Part shown: piece after piece, positions 62,083 through 64,000 of the stretch | Numbering within the stretch: position 1 is the first letter of the stretch | Layout: each line of letters starts with the position of its first letter | Assembly: GCA_964410965.1 (NCBI GenBank) | Contig: CAYPIY010000001.1 | Coordinates: 372,001-436,000 of the forward strand | Length of the DNA: 64,000 nucleotides | From: JBBIRG01 sp964410965 | GTDB lineage: Bacteria > CLD3 > SB21 > JBBIRG01 | Direction of reading: 5' to 3' | Program-made: the position numbers and the translations under genes | Notes under the pieces: generated by a model | What the model was told of the DNA's origin: nothing | The model's input: only the letters and a program-made list of their open reading frames with translations | Database searches by the model: none

Positions 62083-62114
62083 AAATCCCTGATATTACCA
62101 TCAGGGATTTTTTT
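62083..62114 (+). terminator. Intrinsic terminator of the tRNA-Leu locus
   Basis: AAATCCCTGA (62083-62092) pairs perfectly with TCAGGGATTT (62101-62110) around TATTACCA, then a T run. Confidence 0.92.
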
Positions 62115-62424
62115 GTGAAAAAGTTGATGATAAGGCCCGATCAAACCGGTGTGCGTACAAACCTCATGTAGGATAGCTCATTCCAAACAGTCGAAATATA
62201 AAATCCTTAAAACATTCCGTTCGGGCGTTGTTTTTTTATGATTAACCCGATGTATGAAACACTATCAGGCCAAATGAAACCGGATATCAATACCGCAGTT
62301 CCTTTTTTCTTCCGGACCCCGTCCGCATATTCGATTCAACCATACTTACATTTTCATTTGGTATTATTCAAAAAAACTGATTATATTTTTTAAATTTACA
62401 GCAACAAAAATACTTAATGCAACT
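62115..62424. other. Intergenic region, nothing recognised
   Basis: 310 bases between the tRNA terminator and the xanthine dehydrogenase gene. I see neither a gene nor a repeat. The last 80 bases are AT-rich and could hold the xdhB promoter. Confidence 0.5.
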
Positions 62425-64000
62425 ATGAATCCATCTGTCCCTCACGAAAGCGCGATAGGCCATGTTACCGGAGAATCGGTTTATGTGGACGATATGTCTG
62501 TAAGCGAACGATTGCTGCACGGACGGGTTGTGTACAGCCCGCATGCAAAGGCAAACATCAAAACCTTCGATCTGGTTGAAGCAAAAAAAACATGCGGCAT
62601 TCACGCTGTTCTTTGTTACCAGGACATTCCGGGCCAGAATCAGGTCGGTCCGATCGTGCATGATGAGCCCTGCCTTGCCGTGAACGAAGTACATTGCATC
62701 GGGCAGGCGGTATTTTTAATTGCCGGCGAAACGGAATCAGCCTGTCTTGAGGCCGAAAAAAAAATCAAAATCGAATATGAAATCCTTGAGCCGGTCCTGG
62801 ATATCCAAACTGCCATTACGAAGAACAGCCTGATGGGGCCGGAACGGAAAATCGAACGGGGCGATGTTGAATCGGCTATGAAAAAGAGCCCGAACCGAAT
62901 CCGCGGAAGTGTCCGCTCAGGAGCCCAGGAACACTGGTATCTGGAAACCCATGCATGTCTGTGTGTTCCGGGAGAGCAAAAAGAAATGATGGTGTACAGT
63001 TCGACACAGCATCCTTCGGAAACCCAGGCCATCGTCTCCGAAGTCCTTGGACTGCCGCGTCATGAGGTTGTGGTTGAAATCCGCCGTATGGGCGGTGCGT
63101 TCGGAGGCAAAGAAACGCAGGCCAATCATATCGCCGCGTGGACGGCCCTGCTGAGCCATGCCACAAAGAGGCCCGTAAAAATAAGGCTCTTCAGGGACGA
63201 CGACCAGAAAATCACGGGAAAACGCCACCGCTATTTATCCAGTTACGAAGCCGGTTTCAATCAGGACGGTACAATCAACGCCGTTACCATCGATCTGAAC
63301 GCCGACGGCGGCTGCGCGACGGACCTGTCGTTCGCGATCCTCGAACGCGCCATGCTTCATTCGGATAACGCCTATTATCTTCCGAACATCAGAATCACCG
63401 GTAAAGTATGGAAAACCAATCTTCCATCCAATACGGCGTTCCGTGGATTCGGCGGCCCGCAGGGAATGGCTGTCATTGAAATCGTTCTCGACCGTATTGC
63501 GAGGTATCTCAAAAAAGAACCCGCGGATATTCGCTTTAATAATTTTTACGGGCTAAGCGACCGGAACACAACGCCCTACGGCGAGACCGTCGAAAACAAC
63601 AGATTGTACGTCATGTTCGAAAGGCTGATGAAATCTTCGAATTATACCAAACGAAAAAAAGAAATCGATGCGTTTAATACAAACAACGAATTCTTCAAAA
63701 AAGGCATTTATCTTACGCCTGTGAAATTCGGCATATCCTTTACAACCTCGTTCCTGAATCAGGCCGGCGCTCTGGTGAATATTTACGCGGACGGTTCCGT
63801 TCTGGTCAATCATGGGGGCACGGAAATGGGACAGGGACTGAACACGAAAATACAGCAGATCGCCGCGAAGGAACTCGGCGTCAGCGTTGACCGCGTCAAG
63901 GTCAATCCGACGAATACCTCGAAAATTCCCAATACATCCGCCACCGCGGCATCCTCCGGCTCTGATCTGAACGGCATGGCCGTCAGAAACGCGGTCGCGA
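62425..64000 (+). CDS. xdhB: Xanthine dehydrogenase, molybdenum-binding subunit (5' part, continues past the window end)
   Basis: 525 codons from ATG 62425 with no stop. The aldehyde oxidase/xanthine dehydrogenase a/b hammerhead is near residues 10-110 (ESAIGHVTGESVYVDD, DIPGQNQVGP), then molybdopterin-binding motifs GAQEHWYLETHA, YSSTQHP, RMGGAFGGKE, AFRGFGGPQG and HGGTEMGQGL. These match the XdhB (XDHB_proteo) subunit of bacterial xanthine dehydrogenases, which lack fused FAD and FeS domains. The enzyme oxidises hypoxanthine/xanthine. Partner subunits are probably to the right of the window. It is not preceded by a clear ribosome site, and the start is set by homology. Confidence 0.93.
   Translation, partial: MNPSVPHESAIGHVTGESVYVDDMSVSERLLHGRVVYSPHAKANIKTFDLVEAKKTCGIHAVLCYQDIPGQNQVGPIVHDEPCLAVNEVHCIGQAVFLIAGETESACLEAEKKIKIEYEILEPVLDIQTAITKNSLMGPERKIERGDVESAMKKSPNRIRGSVRSGAQEHWYLETHACLCVPGEQKEMMVYSSTQHPSETQAIVSEVLGLPRHEVVVEIRRMGGAFGGKETQANHIAAWTALLSHATKRPVKIRLFRDDDQKITGKRHRYLSSYEAGFNQDGTINAVTIDLNADGGCATDLSFAILERAMLHSDNAYYLPNIRITGKVWKTNLPSNTAFRGFGGPQGMAVIEIVLDRIARYLKKEPADIRFNNFYGLSDRNTTPYGETVENNRLYVMFERLMKSSNYTKRKKEIDAFNTNNEFFKKGIYLTPVKFGISFTTSFLNQAGALVNIYADGSVLVNHGGTEMGQGLNTKIQQIAAKELGVSVDRVKVNPTNTSKIPNTSATAASSGSDLNGMAVRNAVA

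Noticed and set aside
62368..63228. Several minus-strand open frames
   Set aside because: Antisense shadows of the xanthine dehydrogenase subunit gene, which shows clear family motifs.
1..64000. CRISPR arrays, prophage genes, transposases or a complete known defence system
   Set aside because: I looked for direct-repeat/spacer periodicity, integrases, capsid or nuclease/helicase clusters and saw none. The repeats present are palindromic or extragenic units, not CRISPR-like.

Overview
The window (about 47% G+C) looks like a chromosomal segment of a member of the FCB group outside the classical Bacteroidetes, something like Calditrichota, Ignavibacteria or the KSB1/Marinimicrobia lineages. The reasons are: two secreted proteins end in a type IX secretion (FlgD-like, NPFNPTT...) sorting domain; there is a PorV/PorQ-type outer-membrane protein, an Oar-like TonB-dependent receptor, tandem DUF3857/transglutaminase proteins and ftsE unlinked from ftsX; yet many genes carry clear Shine-Dalgarno sequences, which is unusual for Bacteroidetes proper. 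This placement is inference; no species can be named.

Layout. 1-4.8 kb: 5' part of ispD (minus), a large secreted glutaredoxin-like/CAP protein, dprA and a lone receiver protein. 4.9-10.5 kb: a minus-strand run (hypothetical Lys/Glu/Pro-linker protein, metallo-beta-lactamase-fold hydrolase, receiver protein, gamma-carbonic anhydrase, ftsX, TPR protein). 10.6-14.5 kb: tadA, M28 lipoprotein peptidase, K+ channel and the RNase P RNA gene. 14.6-24.7 kb: mostly envelope or unknown proteins, the DUF3857 pair (one with a transglutaminase triad, one without), a secreted three-domain lipoprotein nuclease and an ICMT-like methyltransferase. 24.7-32.5 kb: an alkyltransferase-like repair protein, a giant hybrid histidine kinase, MarC, Hpt, an alpha/beta hydrolase, and a SPOR lipoprotein-ftsE pair. 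32.7-41.4 kb: rsgA, an AT-rich secreted repeat protein, a C_GCAxxG protein, an acyl-activating enzyme, DUF1573, PorV/Q, a SpoU methyltransferase and an amidohydrolase. 41.4-62 kb: accessory-rich stretch with interspersed repeats, two T9SS cargo proteins, ppdK, the TonB receptor, a broken DUF4160 next to DUF2442, a sigma-54 activator with its probable target, DUF2147, a lytic transglycosylase and DUF2851. 62-64 kb: tRNA-Leu with a broken tRNA-Leu copy in front of it, then the 5' part of a xanthine dehydrogenase molybdenum subunit.

The most interesting signals are: (a) a sigma-54 enhancer-binding protein followed by two dyad operators one phase apart and a -24/-12 promoter driving an AT-rich T9SS cargo gene; (b) a short palindrome (TCCCGAC-NN-GTCGGGA) present in at least five places, including the RNase P RNA and the anticodon arm of a broken tRNA-Leu, with an empty-site comparison suggesting insertion; (c) a DUF4160 gene knocked out by a duplicated 5-bp unit beside an intact DUF2442; (d) a lipoprotein gene bracketed by two nearly identical perfect palindromes; (e) T9SS cargo proteins whose bodies and tails differ in base composition. 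I see no CRISPR array, prophage, transposase or complete defence system.
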